A stretch of 64,000 nucleotides of DNA from an uncultured Propionibacteriaceae bacterium (GTDB taxonomy: Bacteria; Actinomycetota; Actinomycetes; Propionibacteriales; Propionibacteriaceae). This document shows, in pieces, positions 1 to 10,881 of the stretch (within the stretch, counting starts at the first letter, position 1; the number at the start of each line of letters is the position of its first letter). Position numbers and translations under genes: made by a program. Below the pieces are notes generated by a model. The model did no database searches. It was given only the letters and a program-made list of their open reading frames with translations, and was not told where the DNA came from. The stretch lies in the NCBI GenBank assembly GCA_937926975.1, contig CALBCJ010000009.1, positions 1 through 64,000 of the forward strand, read 5' to 3'.

Positions 1-20
1 CGGGGTTATAGCGAAGCGGC

Positions 21-122
21 CGAGCCGCCGCGAAGGCGGCGGCGATCAAGCACAGCCGAGCCGGCGCGAAGGCGGCGGCGATCAAGCACAGCCCGAGCAG
101 AGCTCGGGCGGTCAAGCACGGC
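21..122. repeat. Tandem hairpin repeat at the 3' end of the BrkB-type gene
   Basis: Two near-identical 36-base units (21-56 and 57-92, one substitution) are followed by a diverged third unit (93-122). Each unit carries a short inverted repeat (GCCGCC-GCGAA-GGCGGC in the first, CCCGAGC-AGA-GCTCGGG in the third) and then the sequence TCAAGCAC. The last copy of that sequence contains the stop codon of the minus-strand gene at 112. The array probably acts as serial terminators formed by duplication of the gene end; that role is inferred. Confidence 0.6.
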
Positions 123-1197
123 GTCGGCGGGCCAGAGCGGTGAGGACCTTGGTGACCAGTGCACCGAGGCCGAGACCGGTGGCGCCGCCGACCAGGTACC
201 CGATCCCCAGCCCGACACGGACTCCGCGCCAGGCAGTCCGGCTGGGCACTGCGGGGTCCTGCTCGGGCCGCTCGCTGACCGGGGCGGGCACTGCGTCCTT
301 CTCCTCCGGGTTGTCGGTGGCCCGCGGCGTGTCGTCGTCAAAGGTCGCGGTCCAGGCGGCGCCCAGCATCACCAAGGTGGCGAACAGGTTCAGCGACAGG
401 ATTCCCACGATCATCGGGCCGAAGATCACGAAGGCCCGGTTCCGGGAGAAGAGCGGAATCAGCAGTCCAGCCCCGTACTGCAGCAGCAGCAGCCCGAAGG
501 AGCCGAACAGGGCGCCTCGGGACACGGCCCGGAAGCTGCGCCGGATGCCGGGCAGGACCGTGTACAGGTACACGAACAGCAGCCACCCCACCAGCAGCGA
601 GACCAGCATTCCGGCGGCAGTCGTGGTCCACGAGGCCAGCGCCGGGTCTGTCCAGCCCACCAGCCGCAGCAGCAGGTTCTTGGCGGCCGTGAAACCGACC
701 GAGATCACCATCGTCACGGCTCCCAGCAGCACCAGCCCGACCAGGATCACCAGGTTCTTCAAGGTGTCGATGATGATGTTGGGCTGCTCGCCGGTGATGT
801 CGAAGCTGTCGCGCCACATCGCGTCGACCGCCCGCTTGATGTTCCCGACCCACCCGGCTCCGGCATAGGCCGCGGGGATGACCGCGATCGTGCCCACCTC
901 GCGCCAGCTGGTCAGGGTGCTGGTGACTGCCTGGGTTACCTGCTCTGCTGTCCGTGCGCTGCCCAGCTGGTGCTGGAGCATGGCGGTGGCCCGGTCAATC
1001 AGGGTGGGGTCGAGAACCACCACGGTGAGCCCGAGCAGTGAGAACGCGAACATCAGGATCGGCACCATGGCCAGCACGCTGAAGTACGTGATCGCGGCGG
1101 CGAACTGCGACCCGAGCCGGGACTGGTACCGCTCCACGGCCCGGAGCAGGTGCGCCACCTTCCGGTTCCGTCGCAGCGCAGCCCACCAACCGGCCAT
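112..1197 (-). CDS. YihY/BrkB family inner membrane protein
   Basis: This 361-residue polytopic protein resembles the YihY/BrkB (virulence factor BrkB) family, whose biochemical role is unsettled. An N-terminal cytoplasmic stretch precedes a first hydrophobic segment at about residues 32-60. Further segments lie near 97-120, 146-172, 190-217, 229-254 and 260-289, then an acidic proline-rich linker and a last glycine-rich segment near 330-352. The ATG start follows a GGAGGTG ribosome binding site. It lies about 110 bases downstream of gcvP on the same strand and may be read through from it. The family call is good; no substrate can be named. Confidence 0.85.
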   Translation of the reverse strand: MAGWWAALRRNRKVAHLLRAVERYQSRLGSQFAAAITYFSVLAMVPILMFAFSLLGLTVVVLDPTLIDRATAMLQHQLGSARTAEQVTQAVTSTLTSWREVGTIAVIPAAYAGAGWVGNIKRAVDAMWRDSFDITGEQPNIIIDTLKNLVILVGLVLLGAVTMVISVGFTAAKNLLLRLVGWTDPALASWTTTAAGMLVSLLVGWLLFVYLYTVLPGIRRSFRAVSRGALFGSFGLLLLQYGAGLLIPLFSRNRAFVIFGPMIVGILSLNLFATLVMLGAAWTATFDDDTPRATDNPEEKDAVPAPVSERPEQDPAVPSRTAWRGVRVGLGIGYLVGGATGLGLGALVTKVLTALARRRRA

Positions 1198-1309
1198 CTC
1201 TCACCTCCGCGACAAGCCTAACCGAGAAGGCTCCTGACCAGGGCCGTCGCGGCGACGGGTCCGCGGGGGCGTCCGGGGGTGGCTCGGGCCGGCCACCCCG
1301 GGGAGAGCT

Positions 1310-4156
<2,847 letters not shown>

Positions 4157-4230
4157 CTCTCCCCCGGCGGTTCGGGTCGGCTCAGGTGCACTGCCGGGTT
4201 GGGGACCAACTTATCGTGCTGTGCACGCCG

Positions 4231-4785
4231 CTACCCGACGGCCCGGGCGGCCCGGCGGGCAGCCAGCTCGTCCAGCCCGCTGGCGGCGGCCTCGGTGCGC
4301 TCGGTCGGCAGCTCGTGCAGAGTGCCCTCAATCGAGCGCCAGACGCCACCCAGCGCGATCCCGAACATGCCCTGGCCCCCTCGCAGCAGGTCAACCACCT
4401 CGTCGTCGGTGGTGCACTCGTACACGGAGACCCCGTCACTCATCAGGGTCACCTCGGTGAGGTCCTCGACTCCCCGGGCCCGCAGGTGCTCGACCGCGGT
4501 CCGGACCTGCTGCAGCGAGACGCCGGCGTCGATCAGGCGCTTGATCACCTTGAGGAGCAGCATGTCGCGGAAGCTGTAGAGCCGCTGGCTGCCGGAGCCG
4601 CTGGCCGAGCGGACCTCGGGCACGACCAGCCCGGTCCGGGCCCAGTAGTCGAGCTGGCGGTAGGTGATCCCGGCCGCCTGGCAGGCGATCGGCCCGCGGA
4701 AGCCCACATCATCGGGCAAGGGCGCGAAGTCCCCCTCGAACAGGCTGTCCTGCGACCGCTGACCGGGCTTCATGATGGGAGTCAC
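4231..4785 (-). CDS. MerR family transcriptional regulator upstream of gcvP
   Basis: This MerR-type DNA-binding protein of 184 residues sits where Rv1830 lies in mycobacteria. It has a winged-helix N-terminal domain (AAGITYRQLDYWARTG) and a dimerisation helix (LIDAGVSLQQVRTAVEHL). No effector-binding cysteines are visible. I chose the GTG at 4785: an AAAGAGAG ribosome binding site sits five bases before it. The longer in-frame ATG at 4875 would overlap the -35 box of a good promoter (4847-4875). Its position before gcvP suggests control of glycine cleavage or central metabolism, but its targets are not shown by the sequence. Confidence 0.85.
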   Translation of the reverse strand: MTPIMKPGQRSQDSLFEGDFAPLPDDVGFRGPIACQAAGITYRQLDYWARTGLVVPEVRSASGSGSQRLYSFRDMLLLKVIKRLIDAGVSLQQVRTAVEHLRARGVEDLTEVTLMSDGVSVYECTTDDEVVDLLRGGQGMFGIALGGVWRSIEGTLHELPTERTEAAASGLDELAARRAARAVG

Positions 4786-4846
4786 CGCATCTCTCTTTCG
4801 ATCGCTGGACCATGATCTGGACCGTGTAGCTTCGGTCCTGAAACTC

Positions 4847-4875
4847 ACGCTAAGCGGGCCCAGGGGACTCGTCAA
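4847..4875 (-). promoter_or_regulatory. Promoter of the MerR-gcvP transcription unit
   Basis: On the minus strand TTGACG (4870-4875) is followed after 17 bases by TAGCGT (4847-4852), a good actinobacterial housekeeping sigma promoter. Just upstream are two short inverted repeats, GAGCA-GGCT-TGCTC (4884-4897) and GTTG-TTAT-CAAC (4900-4911), which could be operators. Confidence 0.5.
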
Positions 4876-4983
4876 CGATGGTCGAGCAGGCTTGCTCAGG
4901 TTGTTATCAACCCGCGACCCGGGGCCGGGGCTCCTCCCAAGCCTGGTACGAGACCTCGCGCCGCCCTGCCAAAACCACTCTGG

Positions 4984-5457
4984 CTAGGTATCGGAGGGGT
5001 TCTCGAAGTCCTCCGGACTGACCTGGTCGAGGAACTCCCGGAACTTCTCGACCTCGTCATCGCCCGAAGTCTGAACCTCAACCCCAACTTGATCCAGCAG
5101 GCTCTCTGCACCCAGGATCGGCGCTCCCACCCGTAGTGCCAGCGCGACCGCGTCGGAGGGGCGGGCGCTGATCTGCTCCCCGTCGATGTGGAGCACCGCG
5201 AAGAACGTGCCCTGGGTCACCTCGGTGATCCAGACCGCGTCCAGGCTGTGGCCGAGCGCCTCCAGGATGTCGGCCATCAGGTCATGGGTGAGGGGGCGAG
5301 GTGGCTCTTCCCCCTCCAGCGCCATCGCGATGGCGGCGGCCTCTGCCGCACCGATCCAGATCGGCAGGGCCCGGGTCCCGTCACTCTCCCGCAGCAGCAG
5401 CATCGGGATGCCGGAGGGCATCTCGATCCGTACCCCGTGCACGACCAGCTCACGCAT
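4984..5457 (-). CDS. DUF151 bifunctional nuclease family protein
   Basis: This 157-residue protein belongs to the DUF151/DNase-RNase family (the Rv1829 position). Conserved stretches include LPIWIGAAEAAAIAMAL near residues 31-47, RPLTHDLM, and ARPSDAVALALR near residues 98-110. Family members have been reported as nucleases, but many actinobacterial ones are uncharacterised, so the activity is carried over from the family. The acidic C-terminus ends in EDFENPSD. It lies between two MerR genes in the same order as in mycobacteria and is probably co-transcribed with the FtsR and FHA genes. Confidence 0.9.
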   Translation of the reverse strand: MRELVVHGVRIEMPSGIPMLLLRESDGTRALPIWIGAAEAAAIAMALEGEEPPRPLTHDLMADILEALGHSLDAVWITEVTQGTFFAVLHIDGEQISARPSDAVALALRVGAPILGAESLLDQVGVEVQTSGDDEVEKFREFLDQVSPEDFENPSDT

Positions 5458-5479
5458 GCCGGCCAGCCTACTGCTCGGC

Positions 5480-6160
5480 TCAGTTGTCGAGGGTGGACTG
5501 CATCAGCGCAGCGTGCGCGTGCATCACCAGCTGCATGATCTCCACGGTGGTCTCCCGGGACGCCTGTCGACGCGGGATCTGCGCCACCGCCTGCTCCACC
5601 AGCCCGACCTCCCGCTCTGCAGAGTGCTTCACAGCTCGCAGGTGGCGGGCGTCGATACCGAAGGCAACCAGCTTACGGGCTACGACCGCGATGGTCAGCG
5701 CCTCCCGCCCGTAGAAGGACGTCCCGCGGCGAGGCCTGATGATCAGCTGTCGCTCCAGCTCGACCATGGTCGACTCGGGCAGCTTAGACACGTCCAGCAG
5801 CTCGCGCCGCGACAGCCGGATCGCCCGCTTCGGCGGGGGCGGCGCCGGCTGCGCCGGCGCCTGGCTCGAGGGCTGCCCGGGACGGGGCGCCTCCATGGAC
5901 GGTGGCTCCATGCCCTGGTCGATCAGCTCCAGGTGCTCCCGGATCACCTTCAGCGGCAGGTAGTGGTTCTTCTGGGCCCGCAGCACGTACCGCAGCCGGT
6001 CGATGTCGGCGCTGGCGTACTTGCGGTACCCAGACGGTGCCCGCTCGGGGGAGATCAGCCCCTCGGACTCCAGGAACCGAATCTTGGAGATCGAGATGTC
6101 GGGGAACTCCTCCTTGAGGACATCGAGCACTTGCCCGATACTGCGGAGAGGCTGCGCCAT
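5480..6160 (-). CDS. ftsR: FtsR-like MerR family regulator
   Basis: This 226-residue MerR protein has the arrangement of Rv1828 and corynebacterial FtsR, reported as an activator of ftsZ. The winged helix is at the N-terminus (SISKIRFLESEGLISPERAPS) with the wing RKYASADIDRLRYV. A proline/alanine-rich linker (about residues 110-130) leads to a C-terminal domain with a second MerR-like region (SRRELLDVSKLPESTM). The ATG at 6160 overlaps the FHA stop codon as TGATG; a GTG one codon upstream is also possible. The overlap indicates translational coupling with the FHA gene. The ftsZ link is inferred from homology. Confidence 0.88.
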   Translation of the reverse strand: MAQPLRSIGQVLDVLKEEFPDISISKIRFLESEGLISPERAPSGYRKYASADIDRLRYVLRAQKNHYLPLKVIREHLELIDQGMEPPSMEAPRPGQPSSQAPAQPAPPPPKRAIRLSRRELLDVSKLPESTMVELERQLIIRPRRGTSFYGREALTIAVVARKLVAFGIDARHLRAVKHSAEREVGLVEQAVAQIPRRQASRETTVEIMQLVMHAHAALMQSTLDN

Positions 6161-6666
6161 CACCCCAGCCCGTGAGCGCTCACATAGAACACGAGCCGGT
6201 ACTTGCCGATCTGCACCTCGTCACCGGGGCGCAGCACGACCGAGCCGTCGATGAGGGTCCGGTTCACGTACGTTCCGTTCAGGCTGCCCAGGTCGGTGAC
6301 CGTCATCTGGGCGTAGGCCCGGGTGAAGCGGCAGTGGTGACGCGACACGGTGATGTCGTCCAGGAACAGGTCGCTGTCGGGATGGCGCCCCGCGACTGCC
6401 TCGTCGGAGTCCAGCAGGTACCGAGCCCCCTTGTCCGGCCCACGAAGCACGATCAGCAGCGCCGACCCCTGCGGCAGTGCCTCGATCGCTTTCAGCTCGT
6501 CGAGCGACAGGTCCTCCGAGCGCGGGTCACCCAGCCCGACCGCAGCCAGCACCCCGGTGGTGTCACCGGTGTTGGTGCGCAGCTTTCCACCGCAGTGGGC
6601 ACAGAAGTTGCTGTCGCTGCTGGCGGGGGTGCCGCAGATCGGGCACGTGGTCATCTGGGAGCTCAC
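6160..6666 (-). CDS. garA: Zinc-ribbon FHA domain protein, GarA/OdhI family
   Basis: GarA/OdhI-type proteins bind 2-oxoglutarate dehydrogenase and glutamate dehydrogenase and are switched by Ser/Thr kinases. This 168-residue protein has an N-terminal zinc ribbon (CPICG near residue 8, CAHCGG near residue 23) and a C-terminal FHA domain near 85-160 with GRHPDSDL, SRHH and LGSLNGTYVN. The stretch NTGDTTGVL lies where GarA carries its phosphorylated Thr-Thr motif, though it is not identical. A zinc ribbon is absent from mycobacterial GarA but seen in other actinobacteria. The start is GTG at 6666 or ATG four codons on. gdhA, a possible partner, is in the same window. Confidence 0.88.
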   Translation of the reverse strand: MSSQMTTCPICGTPASSDSNFCAHCGGKLRTNTGDTTGVLAAVGLGDPRSEDLSLDELKAIEALPQGSALLIVLRGPDKGARYLLDSDEAVAGRHPDSDLFLDDITVSRHHCRFTRAYAQMTVTDLGSLNGTYVNRTLIDGSVVLRPGDEVQIGKYRLVFYVSAHGLG

Positions 6667-6702
6667 TTCCTGGTTTGGTCCGCACAGTCTAGGCAGTCGC
6701 CC

Positions 6703-7086
6703 TCAGTCTCCGACGTGCTCGGCGTAGGCGTCGGCGTCCATCAGGTCGTCCAGGTCCGCCTCACTGGCGATCTCGACCTCGAACAGCCAGCCGGCTCCGT
6801 ACGGGTCGGCGTTGACCGTCTCAGGCGCGTCCGCCAGGTGCCCGTTGACGGCGCTGACGACCCCCGCCACTGGGGCAAAGATCTCGGAGAAGGACTTGGT
6901 GGACTCCACCTCGCCACAGGCGTCGCCGCCCGCGATCTCCTGCCCGACGGTGGGCAGCGAGACGTAGACGATGTCACCCATCGCCTCCGCGGCGTAAGAG
7001 GTGATCCCGACCCGCACGATGCTGCCGTTGCCGGAGCGCACCCACTCGTGCTCGGTGCTGTACTTCAGATCCTCAGGAAAACTCAT
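6703..7086 (-). CDS. gcvH: Glycine cleavage system H protein
   Basis: This lipoyl carrier shuttles the aminomethyl group between P- and T-proteins. The 127 residues match the family. The lipoylation lysine lies in VESTKSFSEI, and the protein starts with the typical PEDLKYSTEHEWV segment. The C-terminal region has the usual NADPYGAGWL motif. It is the first gene of the gcvH-garA-ftsR-DUF151 run, with 36 bases to garA. Its presence with gcvP shows that two of the three dedicated glycine cleavage subunits are encoded here. Confidence 0.96.
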   Translation of the reverse strand: MSFPEDLKYSTEHEWVRSGNGSIVRVGITSYAAEAMGDIVYVSLPTVGQEIAGGDACGEVESTKSFSEIFAPVAGVVSAVNGHLADAPETVNADPYGAGWLFEVEIASEADLDDLMDADAYAEHVGD

Positions 7087-7146
7087 GACTCGCCTCTCGA
7101 CCGTGAGTGATTCACGCCTGATTGTGTCCCATAGAACAAGCCTGGG

Positions 7147-7983
7147 TCACGCGGGACGCGCGTAACGGGGCTCACGAACCTGGTGCAGGGCCGTGATCGT
7201 CACCTGCGCTGGTCGAGTGATCTGCACCGATCCACCGACCTGGGAGGCCTGAACCTGGCTCACCAGGCCACCTCGGAACCGGGCCGCACCCTCCAGCGCC
7301 TGCGGGTCCCCGATCACGTCCAGCACCAGCGGCCGGGTGACAGCCGTCCCGTCGGCGACCAGGCCGTCGGGGGTGTCGGCGAACCAGCTCGACGCCACCA
7401 CCCGCACCGTGTCGTTGATCTCGATCACCTCAGCCCCGGCGTCCCGGAACTCCTCGACCGCGTCCAGCAGCATGTTGGCGGTGACCTTCTGCTGCGGGTC
7501 GTACACCACAACTCGGATCCCCGGACCGCTGGCCGGTACGGTGCCCGCCAGGATCGCCAGGTGCTCCAGCCGCTTGCGAGACTCCGCCTCGGCCACCTTG
7601 GCACTGTCGGCGCCGGACCGGAGCCGGTCGCGGGTACCGCGCAGCTGGTTCAGCTCGGTCTCCAACCGACGGGTCTCGGCGTTGGCGGCGTCCAGCAGCT
7701 GGACCAGGTCCTCGCGCCGGGCGTCCCGGTAGCCGGGCTCGCTGCCCTGGCTGTGGACCTGCATCCCGACCAGGCCGCCGAAGAGCAGGAGCACCAGGGC
7801 CGCCAGCAGCTGGCTGCGGCTGGGCCGCAGCAGGGCCCAGCCGATCCGGCTCAGCTGCTCACGACGGGCCTGCCGCTCGGCCGCGGTAGCCGGGTCGACC
7901 GGGTGCCCCTCGGCCCGCCGGGCCGGCCTGGCCTGGGCAGTCGAGCGACGGGGGTGAGCCCGCCGAGGGGTGGTCTCAGGCAC
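7147..7983 (-). CDS. DUF881 family membrane-anchored protein (second copy)
   Basis: This DUF881 protein of 278 residues has a basic N-terminal tail, one transmembrane helix (about residues 53-73, LLAALVLLLFGGLVGMQV), a coiled-coil stretch (about 85-135) and the DUF881 domain with GPGIRVVVYDP, EVIEINDTVRV and LDVIGDP. The GTG at 7983 overlaps the stop of the DUF1290 gene as GTGCCTGA, so the two are probably coupled. It corresponds to Rv1825. The function is unknown; a role at the membrane linked to division or envelope is only suggested by conserved neighbours. Confidence 0.88.
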   Translation of the reverse strand: MPETTPRRAHPRRSTAQARPARRAEGHPVDPATAAERQARREQLSRIGWALLRPSRSQLLAALVLLLFGGLVGMQVHSQGSEPGYRDARREDLVQLLDAANAETRRLETELNQLRGTRDRLRSGADSAKVAEAESRKRLEHLAILAGTVPASGPGIRVVVYDPQQKVTANMLLDAVEEFRDAGAEVIEINDTVRVVASSWFADTPDGLVADGTAVTRPLVLDVIGDPQALEGAARFRGGLVSQVQASQVGGSVQITRPAQVTITALHQVREPRYARPA

Positions 7984-8308
7984 GCAGCACCGCCCGCCGG
8001 ATCGCGGCCGCGTTGCTGAAGATCCGGATCCCGAAGACCACCACCACCGCCGTGGAGAGCTGGGTACCGACCCCGATCTGGTCACCGACGAAGACGATCA
8101 GGGCGGCGATCAGGACGTTGGAGAAGAACGAGGTCGCGAAGACCCGGTCGGAGTAGGTGCCGTCGAGCCAGGCGCGCAGGGCCCCGAACAGGGCGTCGAG
8201 AGCAGCCACGATCATGATCGGGAGGTACGGGGTGAGGAAGCTCGGCAGGTTCGGCTCCAGCAGCAGCCCGATCACAATCCCCGCGGCCAGGGCCAAGACG
8301 GCGATCAT
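7976..8308 (-). CDS. sbp: DUF1290 small basic integral membrane protein
   Basis: This 110-residue protein matches the small basic protein family (DUF1290). Three hydrophobic segments are visible: IAVLALAAGIVIGLLL at residues 2-17, LPIMIVAALDALFGAL at about 28-44, and VLIAALIVFVGDQIGVG at about 66-82. The ATG at 8308 starts two bases before the upstream gene ends nearby, and the stop overlaps the next DUF881 start. The flanking DUF881 genes are the standard actinobacterial arrangement (Rv1823-Rv1825). The molecular role is unknown. Confidence 0.88.
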   Translation of the reverse strand: MIAVLALAAGIVIGLLLEPNLPSFLTPYLPIMIVAALDALFGALRAWLDGTYSDRVFATSFFSNVLIAALIVFVGDQIGVGTQLSTAVVVVFGIRIFSNAAAIRRAVLRA

Positions 8309-8310
8309 GC

Positions 8311-9120
8311 TCAGCGACCTCCTGACGTGGCGCGGCTGATGACCAGTCCCGGGTCGGCCCCCAGGCGCAGCGACCTGGTCTGGGTGGCCTCCAGCCGCAG
8401 TCCGTAGTTCTTGGTGGCGTCCCCCCACCAGGCTCCCCCGGCGGTCTCAGCGAAGCGGGCCTCCAGGGTTCGGGGGTCGCCGATCACCTCGACCCGGTAG
8501 GGCGTGACCAGGGACCGGTAGTCGACCGTGATAGCCGACCCGGCGGCACGGATCGCGGTCCGAGCGCTGAGCCGGTGCCCGTTGATCGCGATCGCCTCGG
8601 CACCGGCCTGCCACAGTCCGTTGACCAGCTGCCGCAGGTCGACGTCGGTCACCCGCGAGCCGCTCTGGTCGGCGTCCGGGGCGTCGTCGACGACGATCGT
8701 CAGGCCGGGGCCCTGGACCGCCTGCTGGCCCGCTGCGGGGGCCAGCTGGTTGATCTGCTCCTGAGTCTGGCGGTCGGCGACGCTGGCCTGGAGCTGCTGG
8801 ATCTCCCGCCCGATGGCCTCCTGCTGGGCCCGGAGCTCGTCGTTGCTCTGCTCGGCCTGCTGCACCCGGGTCTGCAGCTCTTCGCGCTGGACGGCCAGCA
8901 CGGGGGCCGCCTTGACGGTCCGGGCGGTCTGCATGGTGACTATCGCCACGAGCACCAGCACCACCGCAGCCAGGGCCCACCGACGACGGCTCCGTGGGGC
9001 GTCACCGCGGTCGTGAACGACCTGGTAGTCCGGGTCCAGCGGCTGCTCCCACAACTGGGTCAGCAGGTCCATGCTCCAGGCTGCCGGCCGGTCGGGCTCG
9101 CCGCGCGTGAGACGGCTCAT
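8311..9120 (-). CDS. DUF881 family membrane-anchored protein (first copy)
   Basis: This 269-residue DUF881 protein has a basic stretch and a transmembrane helix at about residues 49-66 (RRWALAAVVLVLVAIVTM). A coiled coil follows at about 75-120 (LQTRVQQAEQSNDELRAQ), then the DUF881 domain with QGPGLTIVVDDAP, AEAIAINGHRLS and VEVIGDPRTL. The start was set to the ATG at 9120, which overlaps the stop of the phosphatidyltransferase gene as ATGA. It is equivalent to Rv1823. The paralogue at 7147-7983 has the same architecture, so the pair arose by an old duplication. Function unknown. Confidence 0.88.
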   Translation of the reverse strand: MSRLTRGEPDRPAAWSMDLLTQLWEQPLDPDYQVVHDRGDAPRSRRRWALAAVVLVLVAIVTMQTARTVKAAPVLAVQREELQTRVQQAEQSNDELRAQQEAIGREIQQLQASVADRQTQEQINQLAPAAGQQAVQGPGLTIVVDDAPDADQSGSRVTDVDLRQLVNGLWQAGAEAIAINGHRLSARTAIRAAGSAITVDYRSLVTPYRVEVIGDPRTLEARFAETAGGAWWGDATKNYGLRLEATQTRSLRLGADPGLVISRATSGGR

Positions 9121-9701
9121 GGCAGAGCCTCGGTCTGGGACACCAGCTGGATGGTCTGGCGCACGTAGAGCACCCCGGCCCACCAGTACATAGCGGTCCC
9201 CCAGATCGCGAAGGCCCAGCCCAGCACCCGGCAGGCCAGGCTGAAGGCGGAGGAGTCCTCGCCCAGCAGCACCAAGGGGAAGGCGTACAGCAGCATGAAG
9301 GTGGCCATCTTGCCGAGGAAGTGGACCGGCAGGCTGGTGTAGCCGCGGGTCCGCAGCACCGGCACCAGGCAGGCCAGCACGAGGTCTCGCCCGACGATGA
9401 TCGCCACCAGCCACCAGGGGATGATCCGCTGCACCGCCAGGCCGACGATGATCGCCGCGATGTACAGCCGGTCCGCGATCGGGTCAAGCATCTGCCCTAC
9501 CCGCGAGACCTGGTGCCAGCGCCGGGCGAGCTGCCCGTCGAGCCAGTCCGTGGCCCCCCCGACCACCATGACGGCGACTGCCCAGCCGTACTCATGGGTC
9601 AGGACCAGCCAGCAGAACAGGGGCACCCCCAGCAGCCGGATCAGGCTGAGCACGTTGGGCAGCGTCAGCACCCGGTCGGTGTCGTACGGAACCCCTGCCA
9701 C
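9117..9701 (-). CDS. CDP-alcohol phosphatidyltransferase, PgsA2-like
   Basis: This 194-residue integral membrane enzyme transfers a phosphatidyl group from CDP-diacylglycerol to an alcohol. The signature is complete: GATDWLDGQLARR, then GQMLDPIADR, fitting D-x2-D-G-x2-A-R-x8-G-x3-D-x3-D. About five or six hydrophobic helices follow. It occupies the Rv1822 (PgsA2) position next to the DUF881 genes. Whether it makes phosphatidylglycerol phosphate, cardiolipin or another lipid cannot be told from the sequence. The stop overlaps the next DUF881 start. Confidence 0.9.
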   Translation of the reverse strand: MAGVPYDTDRVLTLPNVLSLIRLLGVPLFCWLVLTHEYGWAVAVMVVGGATDWLDGQLARRWHQVSRVGQMLDPIADRLYIAAIIVGLAVQRIIPWWLVAIIVGRDLVLACLVPVLRTRGYTSLPVHFLGKMATFMLLYAFPLVLLGEDSSAFSLACRVLGWAFAIWGTAMYWWAGVLYVRQTIQLVSQTEALP

Positions 9702-9711
9702 GGCGACCAGC

Positions 9712-10881
9712 CTACAGACGCGACCCTGGTGCTAGCCGGGACGTGCTCGCCAGCGGCTCTCGAAGTGTCGCAGCCCGGCTCGGGCCAGCCGCCAGCGCCG
9801 ACTGGTAGTGACCCAGCAGCGCCGGCCCGATCACCGACCAGTCGTAGCGGGCCGCCAGCCGACGCCCCCGAGCCGGGTCACCACCGCCGCGCAGGCTGGC
9901 GACCACAGCCTCGGCCAGCGAGCCGGGGTCACCAGCCCGGGCTACCCGCCCGACCATCCCGGCCTCGTCGCGCAGCACGTCGCTGAAGGCGGGCAGGTCA
10001 GAGGCCACCACCTGGGCCCCAGCCGCCAGCGCCTCCAGGATCACGATTCCGAAGCTCTCACGCCCGGTGTGGGGGGCCACGAAGACGTCACTGGTTGCCA
10101 GCAGAGCGTTGCGCTCGGCGTCGCTGACCGGGCCGACGAATCGGGCCTGGGGCGGCGCTGGAGGCCGACGGCCGGCTCCCGCCAGCACCACGTCCAGGTC
10201 GGGCTGCGCGGCCAGCACCGCCGGTAGGGCCTGCAGCAGCACCGCCAGCCCCTTGCGGGGCTCCCCCAGCCGCCCAACGAAGGTCAGCCGGGGCCGGTCT
10301 CCACCTCGCCACCGGCCCGACGGCCGGACCGGGCTGAAGTCCGCAACCCGGATCCCGTTGCCGACCACCGGGGCTGCCATCCCCAGGTGGCGGGCGACGA
10401 CCTCGGCTGCCGCCGGGGAGACCGCCACCGGGGCGCTGATCCGGGCCAGGGTCCCGGGCAGCAGCCGGGCAGCGACGGCGAGTGACCGGCTCCGGCTGGT
10501 GGCGGTGTGAAAGGTCGCCACCACCGGCGAGGTCGCCGACCAGACCGCGTGCAGGCCGACGCTGGGAGCGAGCGGCTCGTGGACGTGGACCAGGTCCAGC
10601 GCCTGCCGCTGCAGCCAGCGCCGGACCCGGTGGCCGGCCCGGGGACCGAGGCAGACCCGGGCCACCGAGCCGTTGTAGCGGACCGGCAGCGATCTTCCGG
10701 TGGATGTCATCCGGCCGGAGTCCAGGCCGTACTGGGTCCAGGCCTCACGCGGGACCTGTCCTGGCCCCAGCAGGTACGCCTGGTGGCCCTGCTCGGTCAG
10801 CCACCGGGCCAGCCCGAGGACGTGGGACTGGACCCCACCCGGCACATCGAACGAGTACGGGCAGACCAGGCCCACTCTCAT
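9712..10881 (-). CDS. pimA: Phosphatidylinositol alpha-mannosyltransferase
   Basis: PimA is a GT4 glycosyltransferase that adds the first mannose from GDP-mannose to phosphatidylinositol on the cytoplasmic face of the membrane. The 389-residue GT-B protein starts with MRVGLVCPYSFDVPGGVQ, the typical donor-domain opening. The GT4 acidic motif is at ESFGIVILEALAAG near residue 280, and TFVGRLGEPRKGL is near residue 205. The start overlaps the stop of patA as ATGA. Gene order pgsA-patA-pimA confirms the call. Confidence 0.93.
   Translation of the reverse strand: MRVGLVCPYSFDVPGGVQSHVLGLARWLTEQGHQAYLLGPGQVPREAWTQYGLDSGRMTSTGRSLPVRYNGSVARVCLGPRAGHRVRRWLQRQALDLVHVHEPLAPSVGLHAVWSATSPVVATFHTATSRSRSLAVAARLLPGTLARISAPVAVSPAAAEVVARHLGMAAPVVGNGIRVADFSPVRPSGRWRGGDRPRLTFVGRLGEPRKGLAVLLQALPAVLAAQPDLDVVLAGAGRRPPAPPQARFVGPVSDAERNALLATSDVFVAPHTGRESFGIVILEALAAGAQVVASDLPAFSDVLRDEAGMVGRVARAGDPGSLAEAVVASLRGGGDPARGRRLAARYDWSVIGPALLGHYQSALAAGPSRAATLREPLASTSRLAPGSRL

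Noticed and set aside
4157..4230. Glycine riboswitch before gcvP
   Set aside because: Only 74 bases separate gcvP from the upstream gene, and no paired aptamer core is visible.
4786..4875. Longer MerR start at ATG 4875
   Set aside because: It overlaps the -35 box of a good promoter and adds a Ser/Arg-rich stretch unlike the family.
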